A stretch of DNA of 64,000 bases. Origin: Paracidobacterium acidisoli (lineage in GTDB: Bacteria; Acidobacteriota; Terriglobia; Terriglobales; Acidobacteriaceae). Position numbers and translations under genes: made by a program. The notes below the pieces were generated by a model, which was not told where the DNA came from, ran no database searches, and saw only the letters and a list, made by a program, of their open reading frames with translations. The stretch spans positions 372,001 to 436,000 of the forward strand of contig NZ_QVQT02000004.1 in assembly GCF_003428625.2 (NCBI RefSeq). Reading direction: 5' to 3'. This document shows, in pieces, positions 53,862 to 62,841 of this stretch; the stretch's first letter is position 1; each line of letters begins with the position of its first letter.

Positions 53862-55241
53862 ATGGCCGACGTCATCACACGCGATTTCACCGAAATGGAT
53901 AATGCGGGAATCTCCAGCCACCACTGGAAGATCATGCTCATCTCCGGCATGGGCTTTTTCACGGACGCCTACGATCTTTTCATCATCGGTGTTGTCATGT
54001 CGCTGCTGAAGCCGATGTGGCACGTGGGCAAGGTGGAAGAAAGCCTGGTTGAATCGACCGCATTGCTGGCCTCGGCCTTCGGAGCGCTGCTCTTCGGCCG
54101 GGTAGCGGATATGCTGGGGCGCAAGCGTATCTATGGCGTGGAAGTGCTGGTATTAGCTGCAGGAGCCATCGCCTGCGCCTTTTCTCCCAATATCTGGTGG
54201 CTGATCGGTCTGCGCTTCATTCTCGGCATCGGTATCGGTGGTGATTATCCGGTTTCCGCCACCATCATGAGCGAATATGCCGGCAAAGCTTCGCGAGGCA
54301 TGCTTGTCACTCTTGTCTTTGCGATGCAGGCGGCCGGGCTGATTCTCGGACCGCTCTTCGCCTCGGCGCTGCTTTCCACCAGTCTGCCGCACGACATCAT
54401 CTGGCGCGTTCTCGTCTCCTTCGGGGCTGTGCCCGCGCTGGCTGTTTACTGGCAGCGGCGTCATCTCCAGGAAACGCCGCGCTTTCTGGCAGCCTCCGGC
54501 AAAGAGGAAGACCACCGGGGCCGGCTGGCGAATGCGAAGCACTTCGACAGCGGAAAGCATTCGGTCTCTTTCTGGGACGGCTTTCATCGCCTGGTAAATG
54601 ACAACAGACTTCTTGTGCGTCTCGTGGGAACGAGCGCCGCATGGTTCTTTATGGACGCGGCTTACTACGGCAACACGGTTTCCAGTCCGCTGGTTCTTTC
54701 GGCGCTCAACAGTGATCACACTCTGCTGCAGAAGACGCTCACGCAGCTCGGCATTTTTGCTATCTTTGCGGCGCCGGGCTATGCCGTCTCCGCGCTGACC
54801 ATGGACCGGCTGGGGCGCAAGACGATTCAGGCACTCGGCTTCGGGATGATGGGCATCAGCTTTGCTGTGCTCGCGCTGGTTCCCGGCCTTGAAAAGACGG
54901 CGATTCCCTTCCTTACCGTGTATGGGCTCAGCTTCTTCTTTACCGAGTTCGGACCGAATGCAACGACCTTCGTTTATCCGTCCGAGATCTTCCCGGTGCA
55001 TGTGCGAACCACCGGACATGGTATTGCTGCCGCAATGGGCAAACTGGGCGGCTTTCTGGGAGTCTTCATCTTTCCGTTTCTGCTGCACTGGAAGGGGCTT
55101 CTCGGCGCTGAATCGGCGGCTGCCATTGTCAGTGTGCTTGGCCTGATCGTTACGCTGACAATGCTTCCGGAGACAAGGGGCAGAAGCCTTGAAGATATCT
55201 CCTCGGAGCCGCCTGCCTGGACGGAAAAGTCAGCAGCCTGA
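53862..55241 (+). CDS. Major facilitator superfamily transporter (phosphate/sugar porter type)
   Basis: A 459-residue protein with 12 membrane helices. GMGFFTDAYDLFIIGVV in the first helices, GRVADMLGRKRIYG after helix 2 and GIGIGGDYPVSATIMSEYA are the PHS/sugar-porter signatures. The central loop carries SGKEEDHRGRLANA. Candidate substrates are phosphate, sugars or organic acids; the exact one is not readable. ATG 53862 follows GAGG. Confidence 0.85.
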   Translation: MADVITRDFTEMDNAGISSHHWKIMLISGMGFFTDAYDLFIIGVVMSLLKPMWHVGKVEESLVESTALLASAFGALLFGRVADMLGRKRIYGVEVLVLAAGAIACAFSPNIWWLIGLRFILGIGIGGDYPVSATIMSEYAGKASRGMLVTLVFAMQAAGLILGPLFASALLSTSLPHDIIWRVLVSFGAVPALAVYWQRRHLQETPRFLAASGKEEDHRGRLANAKHFDSGKHSVSFWDGFHRLVNDNRLLVRLVGTSAAWFFMDAAYYGNTVSSPLVLSALNSDHTLLQKTLTQLGIFAIFAAPGYAVSALTMDRLGRKTIQALGFGMMGISFAVLALVPGLEKTAIPFLTVYGLSFFFTEFGPNATTFVYPSEIFPVHVRTTGHGIAAAMGKLGGFLGVFIFPFLLHWKGLLGAESAAAIVSVLGLIVTLTMLPETRGRSLEDISSEPPAWTEKSAA

Positions 55242-55350
55242 GCATCGCATGGAACGGTGAAAGAAACGGCGCACCGCGCTCGTGCTCCCGGTAAGATAAA
55301 AAGCGGCTTTCTGTACTGCGGATTCGTATATCCGTCCCCCGGGAGATTCG

Positions 55351-56049
55351 ATGAGCGCAGCATTTCGCAGGTGTGTTGCCATTATTCCAGTGTCTTTCGC
55401 TGTTCTGCTTGTTGCCGGTTGCCGGTCTGTCGCCGGCTTCTCATCGGCGACAGAGGTCAGAGTGATTGACGCTTCGTATCACGCGCCGGCGCTCAATGTG
55501 AGCATCGGTGGATCTCCCATTGCCGCGAATATCGTTCAGGGCAGCATCACAAACTACGCCATTCTCGGTGTACAGACGTCGCAGGCTCAGGTGTATCCCG
55601 TCAAATCAACAACGGCAGCAATTTCCGTGTCAGGAGCCTTTGGAGCCAGCGAACAGCATTCCGTCTATATCACTGACACAGCTTCCGGCTATACGGCAAC
55701 GGTTCTGGAGGATCAGAACACGGCAGCGCCTTCCGGTTATGCTTCCGTGCGCTTTCTGCAGCAGGCCATTGCGACCGGACCGGTCGATATCTATCTTGTG
55801 CCCAGTGACAGCACCCTGGCCGACACCAAAGCCGTTCTCGCCGGTACCGCTGCGGGAACGGCGACAAACTATATCAATGTCCCCGCAGATAGCTACACCC
55901 TGGTTGTAACCGCTGCCGGCAGCATCACCTCGAAATACACTGCATCGTTGACGCTCAATGGTGGTGCTGTGCGTACGCTGCTCATCATGGACCAACAGCT
56001 GACCAATAACCCCCCGGTCACAGTGGTAACCGGTAACGATCTGAATTAG
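55351..56049 (+). CDS. DUF4397-type lipoprotein
   Basis: A 232-residue lipoprotein with signal RRCVAIIPVSFAVLLVAGC (Cys24 predicted). Two similar beta-sandwich halves follow. TEVRVIDASYHAPALNVSIG and ASVRFLQQAIATGPVDIYLV are the openings of each, in the VRVVHASPDAPAVDVYVDG style of DUF4397. The binding or catalytic role of DUF4397 is not established. It is followed by a hairpin terminator that overlaps the end of convergent ada. Confidence 0.75.
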   Translation: MSAAFRRCVAIIPVSFAVLLVAGCRSVAGFSSATEVRVIDASYHAPALNVSIGGSPIAANIVQGSITNYAILGVQTSQAQVYPVKSTTAAISVSGAFGASEQHSVYITDTASGYTATVLEDQNTAAPSGYASVRFLQQAIATGPVDIYLVPSDSTLADTKAVLAGTAAGTATNYINVPADSYTLVVTAAGSITSKYTASLTLNGGAVRTLLIMDQQLTNNPPVTVVTGNDLN

Positions 56050-56080
56050 GCGCTGGCCATTTACTGCAGCGCCGTCTTTT
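56049..56080 (+). terminator. Terminator after the DUF4397 gene
   Basis: GGCGCTG and CAGCGCC form a 7-bp stem around an 11-base loop, then GTCTTTT. The stem overlaps the stop codon of the lipoprotein and reaches into the last codons of the convergent ada gene. Confidence 0.6.
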
Positions 56081-57131
56081 CGATCTCCAGCAGCTTCTTT
56101 TTTCGCTCCACTCCCCAGCGATAGCCGGTGAATGAGCCATTGCTGCCGATGACGCGATGGCAGGGGATGACGACGGCTGCCGGGTTCGAGGCACATGCCC
56201 GGGCCACAGCACGCACCGCGGAGGGCTGTCCCAGAGAGCGGGCTACCTCGGCATAGCTGCGGGTTTCACCGCGCGGAATCCTGCGCAGCGCCTCCCAGAC
56301 ACGCATCTGAAAAGCCGTGGCGCGCAGATCGAGAGACAGGTCGAGCGCCGCCGGGTGCTCGGTCATCTGAGAAAGAACCTGCTCAAGCAGCCCGTCGAGA
56401 TCATTGCCCGGCGACAGCTGCGCCGCCGGAAACTGCTCGTGAAGCTGCTGCTTCAGCTCTTCGGCGCTTTCTCCAGGAATGACCGTGCAGAGCCCGCGCT
56501 CCGTTGCGGCGATCAATATCTTTCCCAGAGGCGAAGTGCCGATGGTGTAGCGAATCTGCTGACCCCGTCCGCCGGCGCGATACTGGCCGGGCTGCATGCC
56601 CAGTTGACCGCTCTCATAGGCGCGGCCCGGGCCGGAATAGCCCGCTTCATACACCGCATCGGTGACGCGCATCTCCCCGCCTGCCAGCTCGCGCCGAAAG
56701 GCCTGCCCGCGAAGCTGCCGCTGATACTGTGCCGGGCTCACGCCCATCACCCGCTGAAAGAGCCGCTGAATCGTGAACGGGCTGATGCCGGCGATCCGGC
56801 CCAGCTCATCGAGTTTCACCTGCCGGTCCGCATGGCTTCGCAGATACGCAGCCAGCTTTTCGGCCATCACCGCTTCGGCATGACGCTCTTCGGGACGGCA
56901 GCGGCGGCAGGGACGAAAACCTGCGGAGGCAGCGGCCGGAACATCCGGGAAAAAGACGACATTCTCTCGCGCCGGACGCCGGCTGGGGCAGGAGGGCCGG
57001 CAAAAAATGCCTGTTGTCTTCACCGCATAGACAAACGAGCCATCGGCGCTTCCGTCACGCTGCGCGACGGCTCGCCACGCCTCGGCATCGTTCAGATCTG
57101 CTGTATTCATGGGAATTGCAGCCGTTGCCAT
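56061..57131 (-). CDS. ada: Bifunctional Ada: methylphosphotriester-binding regulator and O6-methylguanine-DNA methyltransferase
   Basis: A 356-residue Ada. The N-terminal zinc/methylphosphotriester domain has four cysteines (FCRPSCPSRR and CRRC). An AraC-type HTH follows (LDELGRIAGISPFTIQRLFQ), then a linker (about 170-190) and the MGMT domain with the acceptor Cys324 in VIPCHRVIG. It repairs alkylated DNA and activates the adaptive response when methylated. ATG 57131 is selected because the MATAAIPMNTAD start leads directly into the zinc domain. Stand-alone here, with no alkA or alkB next to it. Confidence 0.94.
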   Translation of the reverse strand: MATAAIPMNTADLNDAEAWRAVAQRDGSADGSFVYAVKTTGIFCRPSCPSRRPARENVVFFPDVPAAASAGFRPCRRCRPEERHAEAVMAEKLAAYLRSHADRQVKLDELGRIAGISPFTIQRLFQRVMGVSPAQYQRQLRGQAFRRELAGGEMRVTDAVYEAGYSGPGRAYESGQLGMQPGQYRAGGRGQQIRYTIGTSPLGKILIAATERGLCTVIPGESAEELKQQLHEQFPAAQLSPGNDLDGLLEQVLSQMTEHPAALDLSLDLRATAFQMRVWEALRRIPRGETRSYAEVARSLGQPSAVRAVARACASNPAAVVIPCHRVIGSNGSFTGYRWGVERKKKLLEIEKTALQ

Positions 57132-57302
57132 ATCGTATCTCCATTCTGTCTGTATGTATGCTTCTGATTCCTGGCTTCGACTTTCCGATCCCAGGCTCAT
57201 ATCTGGAGCTATCTTTGCAGCGGCCGGAATAAAAAACACTCCGATTCCTGCGTTCAAAGTGGCACGCAGAAGGCATCCAAACAAAAATGCAGGAGGTGGA
57301 GC

Positions 57303-57512
57303 ATGAAGGAAAAAACCAGCAAAAATACCACTGTCAGCGAACACGAAAAGAACAACGAGGGTGGGCGCGAGTTTGGGCACGTTCATGAACCCACACAGGC
57401 ACAAATGGCCAGCAAAAACACAGGTCTCGCCGACAATTCGGGGCAATCCGACAGGCAACCGCCCAGCCATCCCGTCGAACAGCATCATCCCATGAAGAAA
57501 AAAAGCGCCTGA
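57303..57512 (+). CDS. Small, highly hydrophilic protein, unknown
   Basis: A 69-residue product rich in Lys, Glu, Asn, Gln, Ser and Pro, with five His and no hydrophobic segment; probably disordered. GGAGGTGG lies seven bases before ATG 57303, one of the best ribosome sites in the window. A hairpin follows the stop. The reading frame composition differs from the flanking genes, as expected for a disordered protein, and no family is recognised. Confidence 0.6.
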   Translation: MKEKTSKNTTVSEHEKNNEGGREFGHVHEPTQAQMASKNTGLADNSGQSDRQPPSHPVEQHHPMKKKSA

Positions 57513-57523
57513 TCGGGCACTTC

Positions 57524-57551
57524 AGGGCGGAAAGGCTCTGCCTTCCGCCCT
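57524..57551 (+). terminator. Stem-loop after the small hydrophilic gene
   Basis: AGGGCGGAA(A)GG and CCTTCCGCCCT pair over 11 bp with one bulge and a 5-base loop, 12 bases after the stop. No T-run follows, so it is a probable but unproven terminator. Confidence 0.45.
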
Positions 57552-57626
57552 CGCCTCAGATCGAATCTCTCCATACATCTTGTACAGCCAATAGATCTGA
57601 ACCAAACGGTTTTACCGGCACCGTTG

Positions 57627-57779
57627 TCAGAAATGCCACCACCCTGCCGGAAAGACAGTGTGGATTCCTGCGCGCCAGAGAGCAAAGGCTGCAATCGCAG
57701 CCGCGATCAGCAGCAGACCTGCAATCTGCCGCCGGTGCAGTCTGCGATGTGCTTCCAGTCTTTCGCCTGTGGCAGGCAG
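57627..57779 (-). CDS. Small membrane protein downstream of tonB, apparent CTG start
   Basis: Directly after the tonB stop, in the same frame, an open frame of 50 codons ends at TGA 57627-57629. It encodes HRRLHRRQIAGLLLIAAAI and continues through a hydrophobic helix to HTVFPAGWWHF. That is a single membrane helix preceded by a basic stretch, with a Trp-rich end. No ATG, GTG or TTG is in frame. CTG 57779 is six bases after AGGAG (which includes the last tonB codons), so CTG initiation is the simplest reading; TAG read-through of tonB is an alternative. The arrangement looks non-random. Confidence 0.5.
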   Translation of the reverse strand: MPATGERLEAHRRLHRRQIAGLLLIAAAIAAFALWRAGIHTVFPAGWWHF

Positions 57780-57782
57780 AGC

Positions 57783-58859
57783 CTACTCCTGACCGGGACG
57801 AATGTTGTAGAGGAAGTAGAAACGCAGATCGAGCGAAGGCCCGTGGAAGGCTTTGGGCAGTGGCGGGTAAGGCGCAGCGCCGGTAATCCCGCCCCAGGCG
57901 GCTCGGTCGAGCGAGACATCGCCGGAAGGCAGCTCGAGGATCATCGCCCTGACCGTGCCATCGGGCAAAATGCTGAAGCGGATACCGACCTGCCCCTGCT
58001 TCATCAGCGGGGGACGCGCGGACTCAGGAATCTGCGGATACCAGGAGCGTTTGGTCATGGCGATGACCTGCTGAATATAGGGACCAAAGTCGACGCCCTG
58101 AGTATCGCTGAGAACCTCCACAGCTCCGTTGATACCCGGATGCTGAAGCGGTGCATTCTGCCCATCGTCGCCGCCGAACTGGCCGATACCGCCGCGGGAG
58201 GCCTGACGCATCGCCTGCTGAATCTGTTCGTTCGGATTGCTGGGACCGGCCCGGAAGTTCGGTACAGGAGCGGATGGCGCTTCCAGCTTTGCCTGATTAT
58301 TCTGCGGAAGCGGTTGTGCCGGCGGTGTTTGCGGGCGAGTCTGCGCAACCTGGGGCTGTGCCGGCGCAGGAATATTCGGCATTGCCGGTGCATTGGACTG
58401 TTGCTGAGACGGCTCGGGGACGGGCTTTGGTGGTCCCGCGCGGCGCATGGCCTCGAGCTGCTGCAGCGTTTTCTGATCCAGCGTGGGGCGCTTCGTCTCG
58501 GCAATGCGGTCGTGATCTGAGATGGGGGCCGGAGTCTTCGGCTTCACCTGCTTCAGCGCATCGGACGGCAGGTCGAGATAGGTCATGTCCTTCTGGCGGT
58601 CTTTCAGCACGATCGAAGGATCGACCACGCGGACGTGATAGATGTATTTCGGCCCGTAGATCAGATACCAGGCCACCAGCATGTGGATGATGAGCGCAAT
58701 CCAGATCTTTTCGCGCAGACTGGTCCACGAGCGGCTGCCCTCCAGCTCCTCGATGACATGGAGAAGATCGCTGTGGTCGAGATCCTCGTAGCGGTTGCGC
58801 CCGCGGAGAACAGGCGGTTCCTCGGGAGGAGTACTGGTTGGCACTTCTGTGATTGGCAT
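57783..58859 (-). CDS. tonB: TonB-like energy transducer
   Basis: A 358-residue protein. A cytoplasmic N-terminus (1-50) precedes one membrane helix (about 52-72, [17 protein letters not shown]). A long Pro/Gln-rich periplasmic region (about 120-240) follows, and then a TonB C-terminal domain (about 265-358) with [23 protein letters not shown] and PPLPKAFHG. Such proteins transmit the proton gradient to outer-membrane receptors. No exbB/exbD or receptor is adjacent. The unusually long N-terminal cytoplasmic segment sets it apart from enteric TonB. It ends at TAG directly before the small CTG ORF. Confidence 0.85.
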   Translation of the reverse strand: MPITEVPTSTPPEEPPVLRGRNRYEDLDHSDLLHVIEELEGSRSWTSLREKIWIALIIHMLVAWYLIYGPKYIYHVRVVDPSIVLKDRQKDMTYLDLPSDALKQVKPKTPAPISDHDRIAETKRPTLDQKTLQQLEAMRRAGPPKPVPEPSQQQSNAPAMPNIPAPAQPQVAQTRPQTPPAQPLPQNNQAKLEAPSAPVPNFRAGPSNPNEQIQQAMRQASRGGIGQFGGDDGQNAPLQHPGINGAVEVLSDTQGVDFGPYIQQVIAMTKRSWYPQIPESARPPLMKQGQVGIRFSILPDGTVRAMILELPSGDVSLDRAAWGGITGAAPYPPLPKAFHGPSLDLRFYFLYNIRPGQE

Positions 58860-59099
58860 TCTGGTCTGGTTTCAGTACGCTGCGCCCGGCATGGACGCGA
58901 CCGTTCTCCGTTGCGCGAAGGATACTCGCCACGCGCGTTTCATATCCAGGTCTTCGACTCTGCTGAACATTGGTTATTTCGCTTCCGCAGCGAAAATCGA
59001 TTGCACAACGTTCTCATGGTCGGGGAAGTGTACGAAACACGCTCCTCTTATTCTCTCATTGAACCGGAACAATTCGCAGGCTTTTGTACAATCGGAACC

Positions 59100-59621
59100 A
59101 TGACTTCCGTGGCTGTCATTACCGTCAGCGACTCCTGTTTTCGTGGTCTCCGGGAGGATCTTTCGGGGCCAGCCGTCGCTCAGGAACTGACGGCACAAGG
59201 GTTTGACGTAAATCTTCTCCTGACGGTAGAAGACGAAAAATCGGTAATCGAAGACGCACTGCGCGGTTTGGCAGCCAACGCGCGGTTGGTAGTGACGACC
59301 GGAGGTACGGGAATTGGAGCGAGAGATGTGACTCCCGAGGCCACTCGGGCAGTATGCGAGCGCCTGCTCGATGGCATTGCTGAGACAATGCGCGCTGCCG
59401 GTCTGCAGGAGACGAAATTTGCCCCACTCAGCCGCAGCGTTTGCGGAACGCTGGGTAAGTCGCTGATTCTGAACCTGCCAGGAAATCCCCGTGGCGCCGT
59501 TACCTCCCTCCGCGCCGTGCTTCCACTGGTCCCCCATGCGCTGGATCTGCTGGCTGGCCGGACGGCACACGAGGCTGCCATCGGTAAGCCTGCAGATAAT
59601 GCAGGCAGAGGAGCGGCTTGA
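59100..59621 (+). CDS. mog: Molybdopterin adenylyltransferase (Mog/MoaB family)
   Basis: A 173-residue MoCF-fold protein. [13 protein letters not shown] is the family opening, [19 protein letters not shown] the substrate loop, and [14 protein letters not shown] the second conserved loop. It adenylates molybdopterin before molybdenum insertion. ATG 59100 fits the family N-terminus; the open frame extends upstream without a plausible start. The stop overlaps the TTG start of the DedA/VTT gene. Confidence 0.9.
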   Translation: MTSVAVITVSDSCFRGLREDLSGPAVAQELTAQGFDVNLLLTVEDEKSVIEDALRGLAANARLVVTTGGTGIGARDVTPEATRAVCERLLDGIAETMRAAGLQETKFAPLSRSVCGTLGKSLILNLPGNPRGAVTSLRAVLPLVPHALDLLAGRTAHEAAIGKPADNAGRGAA

Positions 59622-60244
59622 AGCACCTGACGGCATTATTTATCCGGTATAAAGCCCTTCTGCTCAAAATACTCGCCCCAATGGGGATCTGGGGTATGGG
59701 TGCGGTGGCCTTTCTCGACTCCAGTTCCATTCCCGTGCCGATGGATCTGATCATGGCTGGCTATGCCTGGGCAGATCGCCGCCATTTTTACCTCTACGTA
59801 CTGCTGGCGTCTGCCGGCTCGGCGCTGGGCGGGCTGATCCCCTTCTTCCTGGGACGCGCCGGCGGTGAGCTCTTTCTATTAAATAGAGTCGAGCGGGCCC
59901 GCTTCGAGCAGCTTCGCGACCGTTTTGAGCGGCAGGAGTTTCTGGCGCTCCTGGTGCCTTCTCTGCTGCCCCCGCCCACTCCCTGGAAGCTGTTTGTCTT
60001 TGGCGCAGGTGTCTTTGAGATGCGGACCGTCAACTTCATGCTGGCGGTTTTCCTGGGACGGCTCATCCGCTTCGGCATCGAAGCCGGACTGACCGTGCTC
60101 TACGGACCACAGATCGTGACCATGATGGGTGTGCTGGCCAAGCGCCATCTGGTGGCAACTCTCGTGGTACTTACACTGCTCTTTGCCGCTCTGGCGTGGT
60201 ATATGTGGCAGAAAATGAAGAGCAAAGCGCCTGTAGCGAAATAA
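59618..60244 (+). CDS. DedA/VTT (SNARE-associated) family membrane protein
   Basis: A 208-residue protein with about five hydrophobic segments. [20 protein letters not shown] and the re-entrant FLGRAGGEL stretch match the VTT domain, as does the Pro-rich [12 protein letters not shown]. DedA-type proteins influence membrane lipid flipping (for example undecaprenyl phosphate) and envelope integrity. The start is TTG 59618 after AGAGGAGC, overlapping the mog stop. Substrate not assigned. Confidence 0.85.
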   Translation: MKHLTALFIRYKALLLKILAPMGIWGMGAVAFLDSSSIPVPMDLIMAGYAWADRRHFYLYVLLASAGSALGGLIPFFLGRAGGELFLLNRVERARFEQLRDRFERQEFLALLVPSLLPPPTPWKLFVFGAGVFEMRTVNFMLAVFLGRLIRFGIEAGLTVLYGPQIVTMMGVLAKRHLVATLVVLTLLFAALAWYMWQKMKSKAPVAK

Positions 60245-60320
60245 AAGACTCGTCTGCCGCCGATTCGACGATCCGAACATCTATCCGGCTGTGAATCGCT
60301 CCCTGCCGCCTTATCGCGAC

Positions 60321-61775
60321 TTAGATTCTCTCCGCGGCAAAACGCCTGGCAGCCTCCCGGCCCTCGCGAATCATATCCGGCAGGCCAACACCGTGATAAG
60401 CATTTCCAATAAGAGCCAGGCCGGAAAAACTTTCAGTAATGGAGGCGAGACGCTTCATGCGGTCCAGATGGCCCACGGCATACTGCGGCAGCGAGCGCGG
60501 CCAGCGCCGAACGATCGCAACGGCGGGTCTGGGAAGCGGGCTCCCCGATGGCTGAAGAATCGTGGCAAGCTGGTGCTGAGCGAGGGCGGCCAGGTGATCA
60601 TCGGAGTGAGAAAGCAGTGCTGGAGCCGCATCTCCGCCATAAAATGCGCGAAGGATGCGGGCACCCGGAGCAGCGCGGTGCGGAAACTTCTGATCGACGA
60701 AGGTGCAGGCCAGAAGCGAGGGCTCGCTGCTTCGATTTTGTGCCGGATCTGGCGGAACGAGAAAACCGAAGCCGGGCGGAATGTGAAACGCTGAAGCGTT
60801 TTCCGGAGAGAAGGCGAGCGCGACAACAATCGCCGAAGTCGCTTCCATGTCGAGCAGAGTGCCGAACGCAGGATCGAGCGGAGCAAGCAGCCTGCGCGTC
60901 ACGTGTGCCGGTGTGGCGAGGATGAGGCGGTCGTACGATTCGCTGCCGGAGGCAGTCCTGATGGTCCAGGTATCTCCGGCGCGGGCAATTGAGATAACTT
61001 CGGACCCGAGGCGAATCGACGCTGGCGGAATGTCGGGGACCATCCTGTCGATAAAGGTTTGCAGGCCGGAGCGCAGTGAGGTAAAGACAGAAATCGCGCG
61101 GTCCGCTGAAGGCCTTCGCTTCTCCATCGCGAGGATGAGACTGCCATGTTCGCGTTCCATGCGTACGAACGCAGGCATCACAGCGCGAACGCTGAGGGTC
61201 TCGACGCTGCCGCCAAAGACGCCCGCGAGGAGCGGACCAGCGAGCGAGCGGGTGACCTCTTCGCCGAAGTGCCGGCGAACAAAGGCGGCGACAGATTCAT
61301 CCTCGCCGTCTTTCAGCGCAGAACGCTTCAGCTCTTCGGCACGGCCAGGTTCGCTTTCATACGCGGCAATGGCGGCGGAAGTAAAAAGTGGTGAATGGCG
61401 GACAGCATCGAGAGCAGATCCGGTGCCCTCCGGAACCATCATGCGCATCTGGCTGGGCATCGGGATGAGCTGGCCGTCACGAAAGATATACGTTCGGCGC
61501 TGCTCATCCTTTGAAGCAATGATTTCAGATTCGTCCATCTCGGAGCAGAGCTCGGCAGCCAGCTCCCGCGCCCACGGTTTTTCGCTGACCCAGGAGTCGG
61601 CCCCGCATTCGAGAACGAAGCCATTTTCCCGATGGGTCTCGACGATACCGCCGAAGCGATGGGATGCCTCATAAAGAGTGAAGTCAATCGGGCTTCCCGC
61701 TGCCTGCTCTCGCGCAAGCTGCCAGGCAGCCGTGGTGCCGCTGAGCCCGCCTCCGACGACAGCAATCCGGATCAT
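60321..61775 (-). CDS. hemY: Oxygen-dependent protoporphyrinogen/coproporphyrinogen oxidase
   Basis: A 484-residue FAD enzyme. The dinucleotide motif AVVGGGLSGTTAAWQL is at the N-terminus, and GADSWVSEKPWA and FGGSVETLSVRAVMP are family positions. ALIGNAYHGVGLPDMIREGR near the C-terminus holds FAD. It oxidises protoporphyrinogen IX, or coproporphyrinogen III in the coproporphyrin branch, with oxygen. Which branch is used cannot be settled here. ATG 61775 is right before the FAD motif. Third gene of hemE-hemH-hemY. Confidence 0.9.
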   Translation of the reverse strand: MIRIAVVGGGLSGTTAAWQLAREQAAGSPIDFTLYEASHRFGGIVETHRENGFVLECGADSWVSEKPWARELAAELCSEMDESEIIASKDEQRRTYIFRDGQLIPMPSQMRMMVPEGTGSALDAVRHSPLFTSAAIAAYESEPGRAEELKRSALKDGEDESVAAFVRRHFGEEVTRSLAGPLLAGVFGGSVETLSVRAVMPAFVRMEREHGSLILAMEKRRPSADRAISVFTSLRSGLQTFIDRMVPDIPPASIRLGSEVISIARAGDTWTIRTASGSESYDRLILATPAHVTRRLLAPLDPAFGTLLDMEATSAIVVALAFSPENASAFHIPPGFGFLVPPDPAQNRSSEPSLLACTFVDQKFPHRAAPGARILRAFYGGDAAPALLSHSDDHLAALAQHQLATILQPSGSPLPRPAVAIVRRWPRSLPQYAVGHLDRMKRLASITESFSGLALIGNAYHGVGLPDMIREGREAARRFAAERI

Positions 61776-61863
61776 GGCATCCTGCTCGTGGCTGAAAAAT
61801 GGATTCGAATATCCAGGCGAAGAATGAGGCAGCTCTGCTGAAAGCGGCAAAGCTTTCCGGACG

Positions 61864-62841
61864 TCATCGAACACCCCAGGTATCGAGGGTGCTGCGGGCG
61901 AGATCTGCGAGCGCAGCAGTGAGCAGGGGCGAGTTATTCAGCGATTCGGGGCGCCGCAGAGTCATGCCCAGATTAGCGGCGAACTCCCGGAAGCCGATAT
62001 CGATGTCGTAGAGAATCTCCACATGATCGCAAAGGAAGCCGATCGGATCGACGATGATGTTTCGTACGCCCTGACGCTCGAGAGCCGTGAGAGTGTCCTC
62101 GACGGTGGGGCCGAGCCAGGGACCTCCGGACATGCCCTGGCTCTGGAAGGCAAAAAAACATTGATCGGGAGCGAGGCCGGCGCGTTCGGCGACGAGGGAT
62201 GCCGTGCGCTTTGCCTCGACGGCATAAGGATCAGGCGGCAGCGGCGCAGTGCCAGGGTCGGACGGAGACGGCGAAAGCACGGTTCGGCAGGGAACGCTGT
62301 GTGCGGTGAAGAGCACGGGAACAGGCGATCCGGTTTCCGCGACGAAGGGATCGAGGACAGCCCGCAGACGCTCGGCAAAGGCGTCGACTAAGAGAGGGTG
62401 ATCGGCCCAGCCTTCGATGAAATGAATCTGCAGCGCGTGTCCGGCAGCATCCTGCTCAGGACCGGCAGCCGTGAAAACAGCTTTGCGATACAGACCCACG
62501 CTGGTGCGCGAATTCTGCGGAGCGAGGCAAAGCGTAACGGCGCGGTGGATGCCGTCGGCCTTCATCTGCGCGATGACATCGGCAATATACGGCTTCCAGT
62601 TGCGCATGCCGACATAAACCGGCAGACAGAGCTCATCCCGCAGCAGCCGCGCCTGTTCAAGCGTGAGAGCAGTAAGTGGACTACCTCCCACGAGCGAGAA
62701 CCGGTGGCTGACCTCTTCGATTACGGCAGGAGGCATGGGGCGTCCGCCGGTGATGTTGCTGAGATACTGCGGAATCTCCTCGACGGAATCGGGCGTGCCA
62801 TGCGCGAGCAGGAGGACAGCCGTGCCGGAGTTATGAGACAT
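61864..62841 (-). CDS. hemH: Ferrochelatase
   Basis: A 325-residue chelatase. LLLAHGTPDSVEEIPQYLSN begins the fold. The catalytic His is in VLFTAHSVPCRT, and the acidic partner is in IGFLCDHVEILYDIDIGF. It inserts ferrous iron into a porphyrin (protoporphyrin or coproporphyrin). ATG 62841 overlaps the hemE stop by 11 bases. No cysteine cluster for an Fe-S is evident. Confidence 0.92.
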   Translation of the reverse strand: MSHNSGTAVLLLAHGTPDSVEEIPQYLSNITGGRPMPPAVIEEVSHRFSLVGGSPLTALTLEQARLLRDELCLPVYVGMRNWKPYIADVIAQMKADGIHRAVTLCLAPQNSRTSVGLYRKAVFTAAGPEQDAAGHALQIHFIEGWADHPLLVDAFAERLRAVLDPFVAETGSPVPVLFTAHSVPCRTVLSPSPSDPGTAPLPPDPYAVEAKRTASLVAERAGLAPDQCFFAFQSQGMSGGPWLGPTVEDTLTALERQGVRNIIVDPIGFLCDHVEILYDIDIGFREFAANLGMTLRRPESLNNSPLLTAALADLARSTLDTWGVR

